Made by a program: the position numbers and the translations under genes. 64,000 nt of DNA from contig OX104123.1 of NCBI GenBank assembly GCA_944474755.1, forward strand, positions 21,022,275-21,086,274. The letters run 5' to 3'. Source of the stretch: Limnoperna fortunei (Eukaryota; Mollusca; Bivalvia; Mytilida; Modiolidae). Under the pieces are notes generated by a model. It had not been told where the DNA came from, ran no database searches, and was given only the letters and a program-made list of their open reading frames with translations. Below, piece by piece: positions 1-29,130 of this stretch; positions within the stretch are counted from its first letter, which is position 1, and every line of letters starts with the position of its first letter.

Positions 1-958
1 CCTTCGACCTCTAGCAGGGTGGCAGGTGGCAGTACATTTTAATGATGATCTCCTCGACCTCTAGGAGGGTGGCACGTGGCAGTACATGTTATCTCCTCGA
101 CCTCTAGCAGGGTGGCACGTGGCAGTACATTTTACAGATTATCTCCTCGACCTCTAGCAGGGTGGCAGGTGGCAGTACATTTTAATGATGATCTCCTCGA
201 CCTCTAGGAAGGTGGCACGTGGCAGTACATTTTATCTCCTCGACCTCTAGCAGGGTGGCACGTGGCAGTACATTTTACAGATTATCTCCTCGACCTTTAG
301 GAGGGTGGCACGTGGCAGTACATTTTACTGATGATCTCCTCGACTTCTTGCAGGGTGGCAGGTGGCAGTACATTTTAATGATGATCTCCTCGACCTCTAG
401 GAGGGTGGCACGTAGCAGTACATTTTATCTCCTCGACCTCTAGCAGGGTGGCACGTGGCAGTACATTTTACAGATTATCTCCTCGACCTTTAGGAGGTTG
501 ACACGTGGCAGTACATTTTATCTCCTCGACCTCTAGCAGGGTGGCACGTGGCAGTACATTTTACAGATTATCTCCTCGACCTCTAGGATGGTGGCACGTG
601 GCAGTACATTTTATCTCCTTGACCTCTAGCAGGGTGGCACGTGTCAGTATATTTTACAGATTATCTCCTCGACCTCTAGGATGGTGGCACGTGGCAGTAC
701 ATTTTATCTCCTCGACCTCTAGCAGGGTGGCACGTGGCAGTACATTTTACAGATTATCTCCTCGACCTCTAGGATGGTGGCACGTGGCAGTACATTTTAT
801 CTCCTCGACCTCTAGCAGGGTGGCACGTGGCAGTACATTTTACAGATTATCTCCTCGACCTCTAGGATGGTGGCACGTGGCAGTACATTTTATCTCCTTG
901 ACCTCTAGCAGGGTGGCACGTGTCAGTATATTTTACAGATTATCTCCTCGACCTCTAT
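1..958. repeat. Minisatellite, alternating 43/50-bp units (93-bp dimer)
   Basis: Repeats of a unit containing CTCCTCGACCTCTAG and GTGGCAGTACATTTTA. Short (43) and long (50, ending ACAGATTA) versions alternate, giving a 93-bp higher-order period in the right half. The array is cut by the left window edge. The open frames seen here follow from 93 being divisible by three and are not genes. Confidence 0.95.
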
Positions 959-960
959 TA

Positions 961-2790
961 TTGTAAACACAAACTCAAAAGAACAGATAAAATGGTAAAC
1001 TACTTATGGTGTTTCCAGCATCATCAAACCTTTTGTGGTAAAAATGTTTTGTGCAGCATAAGAATTTTCTAAATTACCATGAAAAAGGAAATAGAAAATT
1101 TTGATTGATGAAATCGAGAAAAAAATGCTTAAGAACTTTTTATGGCAATGGGATCTAGCTGATGATAAACTGAAAAGGGAACAAGGAGAAATTGTAGTCC
1201 ATATACCCCTATTTTCACTTTCAACTTAAAGGTTAGAAAGAAAACATGTAAAGACATTAATTATTGTGTTTTTAAAGTACAGTTATGTTATTTACACTTA
1301 ATATATCACAATATTTAATTCAAATGTTTCATAAATTGTCCACGTGTACCAACTACCCCATAACGTAAACAAATTTCATAACGAATTTTTAATTGGTTTG
1401 ATGAAAGGAAAAAGGAAATAGTAAACAAATTATTTTTATCAATACAAAAACTTCTCATATTAAACATAAAGAGTAATATGTACTTTGGTCTAAACCATTA
1501 AACCACCTGTTATTGGTATACTATTTGTGCCATAGTACCAAACAGTTAGTAATATTATCGGATATATATGTTGTTTGAGTACATGTAAAGTGTCATTAAT
1601 CAATTTTAGTCATTATTCTAAAATGAAATTTTTTTATTGAATTGTATTACTATTCATAACAATTAACAATTGAATGTTATAATTTATCCTGCATCTGTCT
1701 TTTTTTTATCTTTTACTACAAATCAATAGGATAAAAATTGAAATGAAGTCCTAAACTTGTCACAATTTTGATTTGTCAGTCAAACTTAATTTGATTTATT
1801 AACAGGTAATTCTCTCCTTTATTAAGCTTTGATAAAGATATATGACGTCACGTATGACCTCGTGTATGTCCACAGTCACATAATACGAAAACAAACGCGA
1901 TATCTCATTGTAAACTTAATGTATATTTTTGAATAATATTTACTAACAAAACAATGAAAACCACAAAATTCAATCATGCGTCTACGCCAATAGTCGGGTG
2001 AATACTCCTGAAAGCGCGTCGATGTCCCCAGGAAAGGTCATAATAGCAAGTAATAAATAAAGAATCTTTTTATTAATGGCCAGTGACCTGTCACTGTTTT
2101 GCGACAAAACAAGTTTCACATAACGGGTGAACATGATGGTTAGCCAATGTGACGGCTAGTGTGAGTCTACAATAAAATTTGTTTATCAGAATTGTTTGGC
2201 ACGTTCGGCAATATTTCATCTCTATCACTATCACTATCCAACTACCAACTACCAATACCCACTATCAACCCTACATTAGATATACATGTATTTCTTAAAA
2301 AAAACAAAAGTTTTTATTTTCAGTGTATATTTAGTCCTCTTGACATTTTACAAGCGATTTACTAAGATAAAAGATAAGAGGGTTGGGCTAAAACGCGGAA
2401 ATGGAAAAACCGGAAACATAAAAACACCTATATTTTTGTTCATAACTTTTTAACGGCTTAACATAGAATAAAAATTAAAAATGCCTCTGGAAGATATTTA
2501 AAAATCATCTTTATGGAGATATATAGTTTAATGCAATTAATTATTAATAGAGTACCTCAAAGTTGACCGGAAATGTTTTTTTGCGAGTTTGCACATTCAG
2601 ATTAGAACCCAGATTTCTCCAAAATGCTTCACCCCGGTCAAATAAGTCTTAGTGTTTGATAAAGTTTATTCATATTTAGCTTCAAAATGATATATAGTTT
2701 ATAAAATATTACTGAAAGGAAAGTATAGAAAATATTTCTGTTAAAATTGGCAAAACGTTGTGGTCTAAATGAAACTGCTGGGACCATACT
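961..2790. other. AT-rich stretch without recognisable gene
   Basis: No spliced or unspliced coding signal was recognised on either strand. The sequence is AT-rich with scattered short ORFs and no long repeat. Confidence 0.5.
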
Positions 2791-2794
2791 CTGA

Positions 2795-2990
2795 GGGTTC
2801 AAAGTGTTCGACCTACAGAGCTGCCCAGCGAGTTTGCAGGTGGTGGATAGGGTATGCCCTCACGTTGGAGGGTTGTTAGTCATAATTTGGATAGCTCGAC
2901 CGCATACCACAGTTAGTAACCTGTTTGGAGAGTGCCACGCTCCTTTACGCTAAAGGTCCGTTTTGTAAATGTCGATAAGAGTAGGTTCGT
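2795..2990 (+). mobile_element. Dispersed repeat family, copy 1
   Basis: This segment contains GGAGAGTGCCACGCT and TTGTAAATGTCGATAAGAGTAGG. It matches, in reverse complement, the segment at 27942-28145 along about 190 bp with moderate divergence. Two diverged copies in opposite orientation indicate an interspersed element. The family was not identified. Confidence 0.55.
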
Positions 2991-3435
2991 TGTACAAAAG
3001 GCTAAATTTACCACCACTACCCATACCACATACTTTCCAGTGGCATTCAAAATGTTTGTCCTTTGGTCCATCTTTCCCGAATTGATCTATTGTTTGTCAA
3101 CTTGTTCGCGTCCTAAATATAGATGAAATACTGCTGGCTGGGCAAACATCTGTCTGTCTTTTTCATACGTATCATATCTTAATTTTTTAACGTTACTTTC
3201 ATCCTTATTCATGTGATAGGAGGCGTATTTTCCTGTCTAGCTCGTCCTATTTAATAAATTGGGGTGCAAATCTTTGTATGGCGACAATTAAGCAGAGGGG
3301 TGTTTTTTTTAATTAATAGTTTAATTAAAGTGAATTTGCGCATGTTTACGAAACCTCTACATTTAGAACATAACTATTGTCTTTTTTATGATTTGCCGCA
3401 TCAATTTTTGATCTGATAGTCGCAAATTAAATTTA

Positions 3436-3592
3436 ATGGCGGGGTAAAGCATTAGAATGACCATAAATGTTTACTGGCGAGGTAAAGCATTAGAATGACC
3501 ATGAATGTTTACTGGCGGGGTAAAGCATTAGAATGACCATGAATGTTTACTGGCGGGGTAAAGCATTAGAATGACCATGAATGTTTACTAAC
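3436..3592. repeat. 38-bp minisatellite, left block
   Basis: About four copies of a unit carrying GGGGTAAAGCATTAGAATGA and CCATGAATGTTTACTGG. The same unit resumes at 4099, so the array appears to be interrupted by the intervening 510 bp. Confidence 0.9.
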
Positions 3593-4098
3593 CTGGTCCC
3601 CTGGTGCAATATTTTTCATTTACGCAAGCTTCACTTTCAAATATAACCCCAGGTCACCACCAGTTTACTACCCAATTTGATTGGTTGTTTAAAACGCCAT
3701 GTTTTATATAACTTTTCGCGCGTTTGTTCCGTAGGAAATTACTGTCATAATACAATTTAAAAATAAAGTAGCTACCTGCTTCTTGTTTTCCGGCTTTCGA
3801 GCTAAACTGACCATTTCCGTAGAGTTATTTCCACAAACGAGACATAAATCTATAAAAGCATTCTTTTGATAAACTGTATTTTTATTTGAATTTGATAACC
3901 GAACGCCGGACGTTACGTCATAATGATTATATCGGAATTACGTCAGTTACAGTTAATACTGACGTCAATTTTGAGGCATTCCGAATGATGCAAACCGGTC
4001 AAAATTTTGACCGGATTCATTGCTGTTGACCTGACTGTATATTCGAACCGGAAGTCCGCTTACGGTATTGAGAATATTTAGTCAGGATCCCAGACTAG
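3589..4098. mobile_element. Candidate MITE-like insertion in the 38-bp array
   Basis: A ~510-bp non-repetitive segment splits the 38-bp array. Its ends, read inward, share CTGG, CCTG and AATATT..TCA at similar spacing over about 30 bp. This suggests imperfect terminal inverted repeats. No coding capacity and no clear target-site duplication were seen, so a DNA-transposon origin is inference. Confidence 0.35.
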
Positions 4099-4178
4099 AA
4101 TGTTTACTGGCGGGGTAAAGCATTAGAATGACCATGAATGTTTACTGGAGGAGTAAAGCATTAGAATGACCATAAATG
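4099..4178. repeat. 38-bp minisatellite, right block
   Basis: Two further copies of the 3436-3592 unit, resuming after the intervening insertion. Confidence 0.85.
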
Positions 4179-4244
4179 ATATGTAAAGAATGGTCATGAT
4201 CTATGTCGAAGGAATTCAACCAAAGCATGCGACCATAAAAATAT

Positions 4245-4290
4245 GTTCGTTTGAATGTTGTTTAACGCCACTTTCAGCAATTTTCTTCAT
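4245..4290 (-). mobile_element. SINE 3' tail fragment
   Basis: Contains TTAACGCCACTTTCAGCAAT, the same terminal sequence as the complete SINEs at 25297 and 42617. Only the tail is present. Confidence 0.55.
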
Positions 4291-4724
4291 ACTAAAGCAA
4301 CAGCAAAAACAATCTATAATCTGGTTACTGAAGAGGGAATTGTTTATTTACCGGAAATAACGTCTGCGCTTTTGTTACCAGCATCAATCATTGAATTAAT
4401 GTCATCAAAATTTTCACATTATCCAATCAGAATGGACATTACATCAAATGTTGCAATCAGAATTGATGTTGTTGACGTCGAGATATTAGTTGCGGTCCAG
4501 TAAACGACGTCCTGGCCTATCCTGGAAATCCCACCAACGTTTCAAATAATTCTTGGACACCTGAGGACCATGCATACCACCAGGCTGTCGCTATGTCAGT
4601 CTGAAATCGGTAACGCAGATGGACATGGACGCATGGGGTAATCTTTGTGATCTTACACGCAAACGTCCGCACATTGGACAGTCAACTAGTCTTCCTGTTA
4701 TCACATCAGGTTTCAAACCTCTGA
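4291..4724. other. No recognisable gene
   Basis: An 82-codon frame begins in the SINE tail and runs through this stretch. Its start lies in repeat sequence and the protein matches no family I recognise, so it is not called as a gene. Confidence 0.4.
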
Positions 4725-5432
4725 ATTATTAGGAGGTTGTGGATCCTCACAAGTCAGGGCTTCCACCTCTGAATTATTAGGACATTGTGGATCCTTCCTA
4801 GCCAGGGTTCAGACCTCTGAATCATTAGGAGGTTGGGGATCCTCCTAAGCCAGGGTTCAGACCTCTGAATCATTAGGACATTGTGGATCCTCCTAAGCCA
4901 GGGTTCAGACCTCTAAAACATCAGGAGGTTGTGGATCCTCCTAAGTCATGGTTCAGATATCTGAATCATTAGGAGGTTGTTGATCCTCCTAAGTCTGATC
5001 CTCCTAAGTCATGGTTCAGACCTCTGAATCATTAGGAGGTTGTGGATCCTCCTAAGTCAGGGTTCAGACATCTGAATCATTAGGAGGTTCTGGATCCTCC
5101 TAAGTCTGATCCTCCTAAGTCATGGTTCAGACATCTGAATCATTAGGAGGTTGTGGATCCTCCTAAGTCAGGGTTCAGACCTCTGAATCATTAGGAGGTT
5201 GTTGATCCTCCTAAGTCAGGGTTCAGACATCTGAATCATTAGGAGGTTGTGGATCCTCCTAAGTCAGGGTTCAGACCTCTGAATCATTAGGAGGTTGTGG
5301 ATCCTCCTAAGTCAGGGTTCAGACATCTGAATCATTAGGAGGTTGTTGATCCTCCTAAGTCTGATCCTCCTAAGTCATGGTTCAGACATCTGAATCATTA
5401 GGAGGTTGTGGATCCTCCTAAGTAAGGGTTTC
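4725..5432. repeat. 48-bp minisatellite with inverted half-sites
   Basis: About 15 units, each with CCTCCTAAGTCAGGGTTCAG and CATTAGGAGGTTGTGGATCC. CCTCCTAA and TTAGGAGG are exact reverse complements ~20 bp apart, so every unit can form a small hairpin. Some units carry an extra short TCTGATCCTCCTAAG insertion. Confidence 0.95.
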
Positions 5433-5782
5433 GTCTACCTTTGCTCCCACTATAGAATACGATAGGTAATTTTTACTAGTGCAATAGATTGTAGTGTGTG
5501 GCTATCAAAATATTACTGAGCAAACTAAAATATATATCTGGTAGATCTCAGTAGATCTCAGTAGATCATAAGGAAGACTATGAACAGGTTTCGTTCTTTT
5601 CCTTTAATGTTGAGTTGATGAACAAATTTGTGACGACGTTGGATGCGCCTGTCAAAGCATTTAAAACATGTACTTTGAATGAATACTATTGTTTTTCTTA
5701 ATTGAGTTTTACACAACTTCTGAAGGCTATAGTCTTGTTTGTTGACGAAGGAACCTGTACCTGATAAGGGCTCACTACTTTA
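5433..5782. other. No recognisable gene
   Basis: Spacer between two minisatellites. Apart from a short triplicated GTAGATC motif near 5545, nothing was recognised. Confidence 0.4.
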
Positions 5783-5826
5783 TGTAGGAAAATTAGAATT
5801 CCTTGTCAATTAGAGTGAAGTACCTT
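5783..5826 (-). mobile_element. Possible SINE body fragment
   Basis: TGTAGGAAAATTAG followed by CCTTGTCAATTAGA resembles the body of the SINEs at 25297 and 42617 with several mismatches. It abuts the next minisatellite. Confidence 0.35.
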
Positions 5827-8800
5827 GAACACACAACCGGTGTCGACACTACAGTGTGTAAAGTAGATGTCTTATCCTTACCCACCACAACCCGTGTCGA
5901 CACCACAGTGTGTAAAGTAGATGTCTTAACCTTACCCACCACAACCCGTGTCGACACCACAGCTGTAAAGTAGATGTCTTAACCTTACCCACCACGACCC
6001 GTGTAGACACCACAGTGTGTAAAGTAGATGTCTTAGCCTTACCCACCACAACCCGTGTCGACACCACAGCTGTAAAGTAAATGTCTTAACCTTACCCACC
6101 ACGACCCGTGTCGACCACAGTGTGTATAGTAGATGTCTTAACCTTACCCACTACAACCCGTGTCGACACCAGTGTGTACAGTAGATGTCTTAACGTTACC
6201 CACTATAACCCGTGTCGACACCAGTGTGTACAGTAGATGTCTTATCCTTACCCACTACAACCCGTGTCGACACCAGTGTGTACAGTAGATGTCTTAACGT
6301 TACCCACTATAACCCGTGTCGACACCAGTGTGTACAGTGGATGTCTTATCCTTACCCACCACAACCCGTGTCGACACCACAGTGTGTAAAGTAGATGTCT
6401 TAACCTTACCCACCACAACCAGTGTCGACACCACAGCTGTAAAGTAGATGTCTTAACCTTACCCACCACGACCCGTGTAGACAGCACAGTGTGAAAAGTA
6501 GATGTCTTAGCCTTACCCACCACAACCCGTGTCGACACCACAGCTGTAAAGTAGATGTCTTAACCTTACCCACTACAACCCGTGTCGACACCAGTGTGTA
6601 CAGTAGATATGTCTTAACCTTACCCACTATAACCCGTGTCGACACCAGTGTGTACAGTAGATGTCTTAACCTTACCCATCACAACCCGTGTCGACACCAG
6701 TGTGTGCAGTAGATGTCTTAACCTTACCCATCACAACCCGTGTCGACAACACAGGGTGTACAGTAGATGTCTTAACCTTACCCACCACAACCCGTGTCGA
6801 CACCAACGTGTACAGTAGATGTCTTAACCTTACCCACCACAACCCGTGTCGACATCAGTGTGTACAGTAGATGTCTTAACCTTACCCATCACAACCCGTG
6901 TCGACAACACAGGGTGTACAGTAGATGTCTTAACCTTACCCACTACAACCCGTGTCGACAACACAGGGTGTACAGTAGATGTCTTAACCTTACCCTCCAT
7001 AACCCGTGTCGACAACACAGGCTGTACAGTAGATGTATTAACCTTACCCACCACAACCTGTGTTGACAACACAGGGTGTACAGTAGATGTCTTAACCTTA
7101 CCCACTACAACCCGTGTCGACAACATCGTGTACAGAAGATGTCTTAAACTTACCCACCACAACCCGTGTCGACACCAGTGTGTACAGTAGATATCTTAAC
7201 CTTACCCACCACAACCCGTGTCGACACTACAGCGTGTAAAGTAGATGTCTTAACCTTACCCACCACAACCCGTTTCGACACCACAGCGTGTATAGTAGAT
7301 GTCTTAACCTTACCCATTACAACCCGTGTCGAAACCACAGCGTGTAAAGTGGATGTCTTAACCTTACCCACCACGACCCGTGTAGACACCAGTGTGTAAA
7401 GTAGATGTCTTAACTTTACCCACCACAACCCGTGTCGACACCACAGTGTGTAAAGTAGATGTCTTAACCTTACCCACCACGACCCGTGTCGACACCAGTG
7501 TGTACAGTAGATGTCTTAACCTTACCCATCACAACCCGTGTCGACAACACAGGGTGTATAGTAGATGTCGTAACGTTACCCACCACGACCCGTGTAGACA
7601 CCAGTGTGTATAGTAGATGTCTTAACCTTACCCATCACAACCCGTGTCGACAACACAGGGTGTATAGTAGATGTCGTAACGTTACCCACCACGACCCGTG
7701 TCAAAACCACAGAGAGTATAGATGTCTTAACTTAACCCACCACAACCCGTGTCGACAACACAGGGTGTATAGTAGATGTCTTAACCTTACCCACCACAAC
7801 CCTTGTCGACACCATAGCGTGTAAAGTAGATGTCTTAACCTTACCCATCACAACCCGTGTCGACACCACAGTGTGTAAAGTAGATGTCTTAACCTTACCC
7901 ATCACAACCCGTTTCGTCACGACAGCGTTTAAAGTAGATGTCTTAACCTTACCCACCACAACCCGTTTCGACACCACAGCGTGTATAGTAGATGTCTAAA
8001 CCTTACCCATCACAACCCGTTTCGACACCACAGCGTGTATAGTAGATGTCTTAACTTTACCCATCACAACCCGTGTCGAAACCACAGCGTGTAAAGTAGA
8101 TGTCTTAACCTTACCCACCACGACCCGTGTAGACACCAGTGTGTAAAGTAGATGTCTTAACTTTACCCACCACAACCCGTGTCGACACCACAGTGTATAA
8201 AGTAGATGTCTTAACCTTACCCACCACGACCCGTGTCGACACCAGTGTGTACAGTAGATGTCTTAACCGTACCCATCACAACCCGTGTCGACCACAGTGT
8301 GTATAGTAGATGTCTTAACCTTACCCACTACAACCCGTGTCGACACCAGTGTGTACAGTAGATGTCTTAACCTTACCCACTACAACCCGTGTCGACACCA
8401 GTGTGTACAGTAGATGTCTTAACCTTACCCACTACAACCCGTGTCGACACCAGTGTGTACAGTAGATGTCTTAACATTACTCACTACAACCCGTGTCGAC
8501 ACCAGTGTGTACAGTAGATGTCTTAACCTTACCCACCACGACCCGTGTAGACACCAGTGTGTAAAGTAGATGTCTTAACTTTACCCACCACAACCCGTGT
8601 CGACACCACAATGTGTAAAGTAGATGTCTTAACCTTACCCACCACAACCATGTGTCGACACCACAGTGTGTATAGTAGATGTCTTAACCTTACCCACCAC
8701 AACCTGTGTCGTCACCCGTGTGTATAGTAGATGTCTTAACCTTACCCATCACAACCCGTGTCGAAACCACAGAGAGTATAGATGTTTAACCTTACCCACC

Positions 8801-8952
8801 ACAACCCGTGTCGAAAACACAGGGTGTATAGTAGATGTCTTAACCTTACCCACTACCACCCGTGTCGACACCAGTGTGTACAGTAGATGTCTTAACCTTA
8901 CCCACTATAACCCGTGTCGACATTACAGTGTGTAAAGTTGATGTCTTAACCT
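5827..8952. repeat. 3.1-kb minisatellite, 52-54-bp units
   Basis: About 60 copies of a unit with CTTAACCTTACCCACCACAA, CCCGTGTCGACACCA and a GTAGATGT end. Units differ by 2-bp indels (CACCAGTGTG versus CACCACAGTGTG). Many short ORFs on both strands are shadows of the array. Confidence 0.96.
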
Positions 8953-10345
8953 TGTCCGGAACCCTATAAGCCATGGCTATAATAAGGCGGTAATTTGTCT
9001 GGAACCCTATATGCCACGGGCTATATTAGGGCAGTAATTTGTACGCAACCCTATATGCCACGGACTATAATAAGGTAGTAATTTGTACGCAACCCTATAT
9101 GCCACGGACTATAATAAGGTAGTAATTTGTACGCAACCCTATATGCCACGGACTATAATAAGGCAGTAATTTGTACGCAACCCTATATGCCACGGGCTAT
9201 AATAAGGTAGTAATTTGTACGCAACCCTATATGCCACGGGCTATATTAAGGCAGTAATTTGTACGCTACCCTATATGCCACGGTCTATATTAAGGCAGTA
9301 ATTTGTCCGGAACCCTATATGCCACGGGTTATATTAAGGCAGTAATTTTTACGCAACCCTATATGCCACGGGCTGTAATAAGGTAGTAAATTGTCCGGAA
9401 CCCTATATGCCACGGGCTATATTAACCCTATATGTCAGGGGCTTTAATAAGGCAGTAATTTGAGTATTAAGGCAGTAATCTGTACGCAACCCTATATGCC
9501 ACGGGCTGTAATAAGGTAGTAAATTGTCCGGAACCCTATATGCCACGGCTATATTAACCCTATATGTCAGGGGCTTTAATAAGGCAGTAATTTGAGATGA
9601 ACCATATTTGTCAGGGGCTATAATAAGGCAGTAATTTGAGATGAACCCAATATGCCATGGGCGATGATAAGGCAGTAATTTGTACACAACCGTATATGCC
9701 ATGGGCTATGATAAGGCAGTAATTTGTACGCAACCCTATATGCCACGGACTGTAATAAGGTAGTAAATTGTCCGGAACCCTATATGCCACGGCTATATTA
9801 ACCCTATATGTCAGGGGCTTAAATAAGGCAGTAATTTGAGATGAACCATATTTGTCAGGGGCTTTAATAAGGCAGTAATTTGAGTATTAAGGCAGTAATT
9901 TGTACGCAACCCTATATGCCACGGGCTGTAATAAGGTAGTAAATTGTCCGGAACCCTATATGCCACGGCTATATTAACCCTATATGTCAGGGGCTTTAAT
10001 AAGGCAGTAATTTGAGATGAACCATATACGCCAGGGGCTATAATAAGGCAGTAATTTGAGATGAACCCTATATGCCATGGGCGATGATAAGGCAGTAATT
10101 TGTACACAACCGTATATGCCATGGGCTATGATAAGGCAGTAATTTGTAAGCAACCCTATATGCCACGGGCTGTAATAAGGTAGTAAATTGTCCGGAACCC
10201 TATATGCCACGGCTATATTAACCCTATATGTCAGGGGCTATAATAAGGCAGTAGTTTGAGATGAACCATATACGTCAGGGGCTATAATAAGGCAGTAATT
10301 TGAGATGAACCATATATGTCAGGTGCTATAATAAGGCAGCATTTC
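8953..10345. repeat. 44-bp minisatellite with higher-order structure
   Basis: Units contain CAACCCTATATGCCACGGGC and AAGGCAGTAATTTG. Variant blocks (CCGGAACCC, TATATGTCAGGGGC) recur in the same order around 9380, 9720, 9900 and 10150, showing a higher-order repeat of several units. The array ends about 270 bp beyond the 3' end of the iminopeptidase gene. Confidence 0.95.
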
Positions 10346-10615
10346 TGGAACCATACATGTGCTATATCCCTTTAAGTAGTAGTTGATATTTTATTGAAAA
10401 AATCTTGAAAAGCATTGTTTAAATGGAATCTTTGAAAATATTACCTTTAAAAATATTATCTTAAAAAGTGTTGTTAAATAAAACATTTCAATTTTTTTTT
10501 CATTTTATTACACTTTGTCAGTCATCTTTTAAAATTGTATATGATATGATGAAACGTATGAAATAAATAAATAAATAACAAACAAAAACACTATTAATAT
10601 TAGCAAAACATAATA

Positions 10616-10621
10616 TTTATT
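10616..10621 (-). promoter_or_regulatory. Candidate polyadenylation signal
   Basis: AATAAA on the minus strand lies immediately after the stop codon of the iminopeptidase gene. If used, the 3' UTR is very short. Other A/T-rich signals follow downstream. Confidence 0.5.
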
Positions 10622-10622
10622 T

Positions 10623-27161
<16,539 letters not shown>

Positions 27162-27930
27162 CTTTTACTAAAACAAAAAGAAAAATATATCACTTAATGA
27201 GACACCCAACCACGTTGCATTGTTGTTAATATTCATGAACACATTTTACTAAATTACAAATCAGCCTTTAAGAACAGCTGAGCATGATAACACAGTCCAT
27301 CTCAAAAGACAATTCTATGTGACCTTGGACCTATAAAAATAATTTCAATTGGCAACAAATGGGATTGTGCTGAAAATTCAACTTGATCTTTATTTCATAG
27401 TACTTAACAGCTGCATGTGTATAAAGGTTTAACAAAATATGTTTTTCAAGTTATCTTTTGTAAAAAGCCAATTTGGAAACTGTCAACTGTTGACAAAAAA
27501 TTAAATGGCCTAAGTCGAAACTACAAATTGGATTGTGGTGAAAATATAACATGATCTTCGTTTTATTTGTGCAAAGTTTAATCACAATCTATTGATGCGC
27601 TTTCAAGTTGTCATCTGGAAACCATAGAGGCACGGCGCTACGGACGGACGGACACTGATATCCATACGAAGGGTAAACCATAATAAAGTAAAATAAAAGA
27701 AATAAAAACTAACCTTATTACTTGTTAGTAATTTACACAAATTTTAAACAGTACCCATGATTGATTGGATGTTTGCTTTACGTCCAGCTATATTCAAGAC
27801 GGGAACAAGTTAACAAACAATACATCAATTGAAAAAGGGGCGGGATGGGACACAGGAAACAAAAATTTGACTGGCACTGGAAAAGAACGGAGTATTGGGT
27901 AGCATGAGAATTTAACTCTTTGTAGCAGCT
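27162..27930. other. 5' flank of the iminopeptidase gene
   Basis: The minus-strand start codon is preceded by a pyrimidine tract and TTTTAG, so the transcription start probably lies further upstream with a non-coding exon. No convincing core promoter was recognised. Near 27770 a segment resembles the tail of a mollusc interspersed repeat (TTTGCTTTACGTCCAGC). Confidence 0.4.
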
Positions 27931-27941
27931 ACACAATTAGC

Positions 27942-28145
27942 CTACTCTTTTTCGAAATCTACAAAAGGGATCTTTATCGTGCAAGAAGCGTGGCACTCTC
28001 CAAACACGTATCCCATAATGGTCCGCGGCCAGGCTTTCCGTATTATGACCTGACAACCCCCAACGAGAGGGTCTCCCCTATCCGCCACCCGGGGACGCGC
28101 TGGGCTGCTCTGTGGGTCGAGCACTGGTAACCGTCCAATGTTGGA
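27942..28145 (-). mobile_element. Dispersed repeat family, copy 2
   Basis: Reverse-complement homologue of 2795-2990, sharing the GGAGAGTGCCACGC block and a CTATCC..CCACC block. A 60-codon minus frame across it is repeat sequence. Confidence 0.55.
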
Positions 28146-28535
28146 AAAAAAAATGGCAAAGTGGTTTCTACCAGTTTTAAACGAAACGGATAATAACCCT
28201 AGACGGAAGTGGTGACATTATCGTTTGTCGTTGTTGAGGCCTTTCACTTTCTTAGTAACGAGAAATTATTAAAATTTAAGAGTTTAATGACATTGGAAAC
28301 ATAAAGGTAGGGTTTTCCCGAAGATAATTCAATTCGGAACAGAAATAATTACAAACCGTGTAGATAGGTGTAAAAAAAAGATTTTTTAAAAATTGAAAGT
28401 TAGCGGGTAATAGCTACACTATTGTAGCTAAGTGGGTAAAGACTCTGTTTCTTCCTTTTTCCCAAATTATAACAAAATCAACCCAGTGGTGAAGTAAGGG
28501 TGAGATAAACGGCGAACTCCGTGCAAAATTTAATC
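28146..28535. other. No recognisable gene
   Basis: AT-rich spacer between the dispersed repeat and the 29-bp array. Confidence 0.4.
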
Positions 28536-29130
28536 ATAACCCTAACCATAATCGTGATCTTTCTTACACTAATCCTAACCACAATTGTGATCTTACACTA
28601 ACCCTAATCATAATTGTGATCTAACACTAACCATTATCATAATCGTGATCTAACACTAATCCTAACCATAGACGTTATCTAACACTAATCCTAACCATAA
28701 TCGTGATCTAACACTAATCCTAACCACAATTGTGATCTTACACTAACCCTAATCATAATTGTGATCTAACACTAACCATTATCATAATCGTGATCTAACA
28801 CTAATCCTAACCATAGACGTTATCTAACACTAATCCTAACCATAATTGTGATCTAACACTAATCCTAACCATAATCGTGATCTAACACTAACCCTAACCA
28901 TAATCGTGATCTAACACTAACCCTAACCATAATCGTGATCTAACACTAACCCTAACCATAATCGTGATCTAACACTAATCCTAACCATAATCGTGATCTA
29001 ACACTAATCCTAACCACAATTGTGATCTTACACTAACCCTAATCATAATCGTGATCTAACACTAACCCTAACCATAATTGTGATCTAATACTAATCCTAA
29101 CCATAATCGTGATCTAACACTAACAATTTA
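28536..29130. repeat. 29-bp minisatellite
   Basis: About 20 units of AACCATAATCGTGATCTAAC plus ACTAATCCT or ACTAACCCT. A block of roughly six units recurs (28565-28710 versus 28725-28840). Confidence 0.95.

Noticed and set aside
219..966. Plus-strand frames of 74 and 153 codons
   Set aside because: They follow from the 93-bp dimer of the first minisatellite.
5827..8952. Many 60-114-codon frames on both strands and a CRISPR-like look
   Set aside because: A direct minisatellite with no constant-repeat/variable-spacer pattern, in a eukaryotic genome. The frames are array shadows.
28536..29130. Telomere-like AACCCTAACC within the 29-bp units
   Set aside because: Only one and a half telomere-like motifs per unit, with 19 unrelated bases between them; not a telomeric tract.
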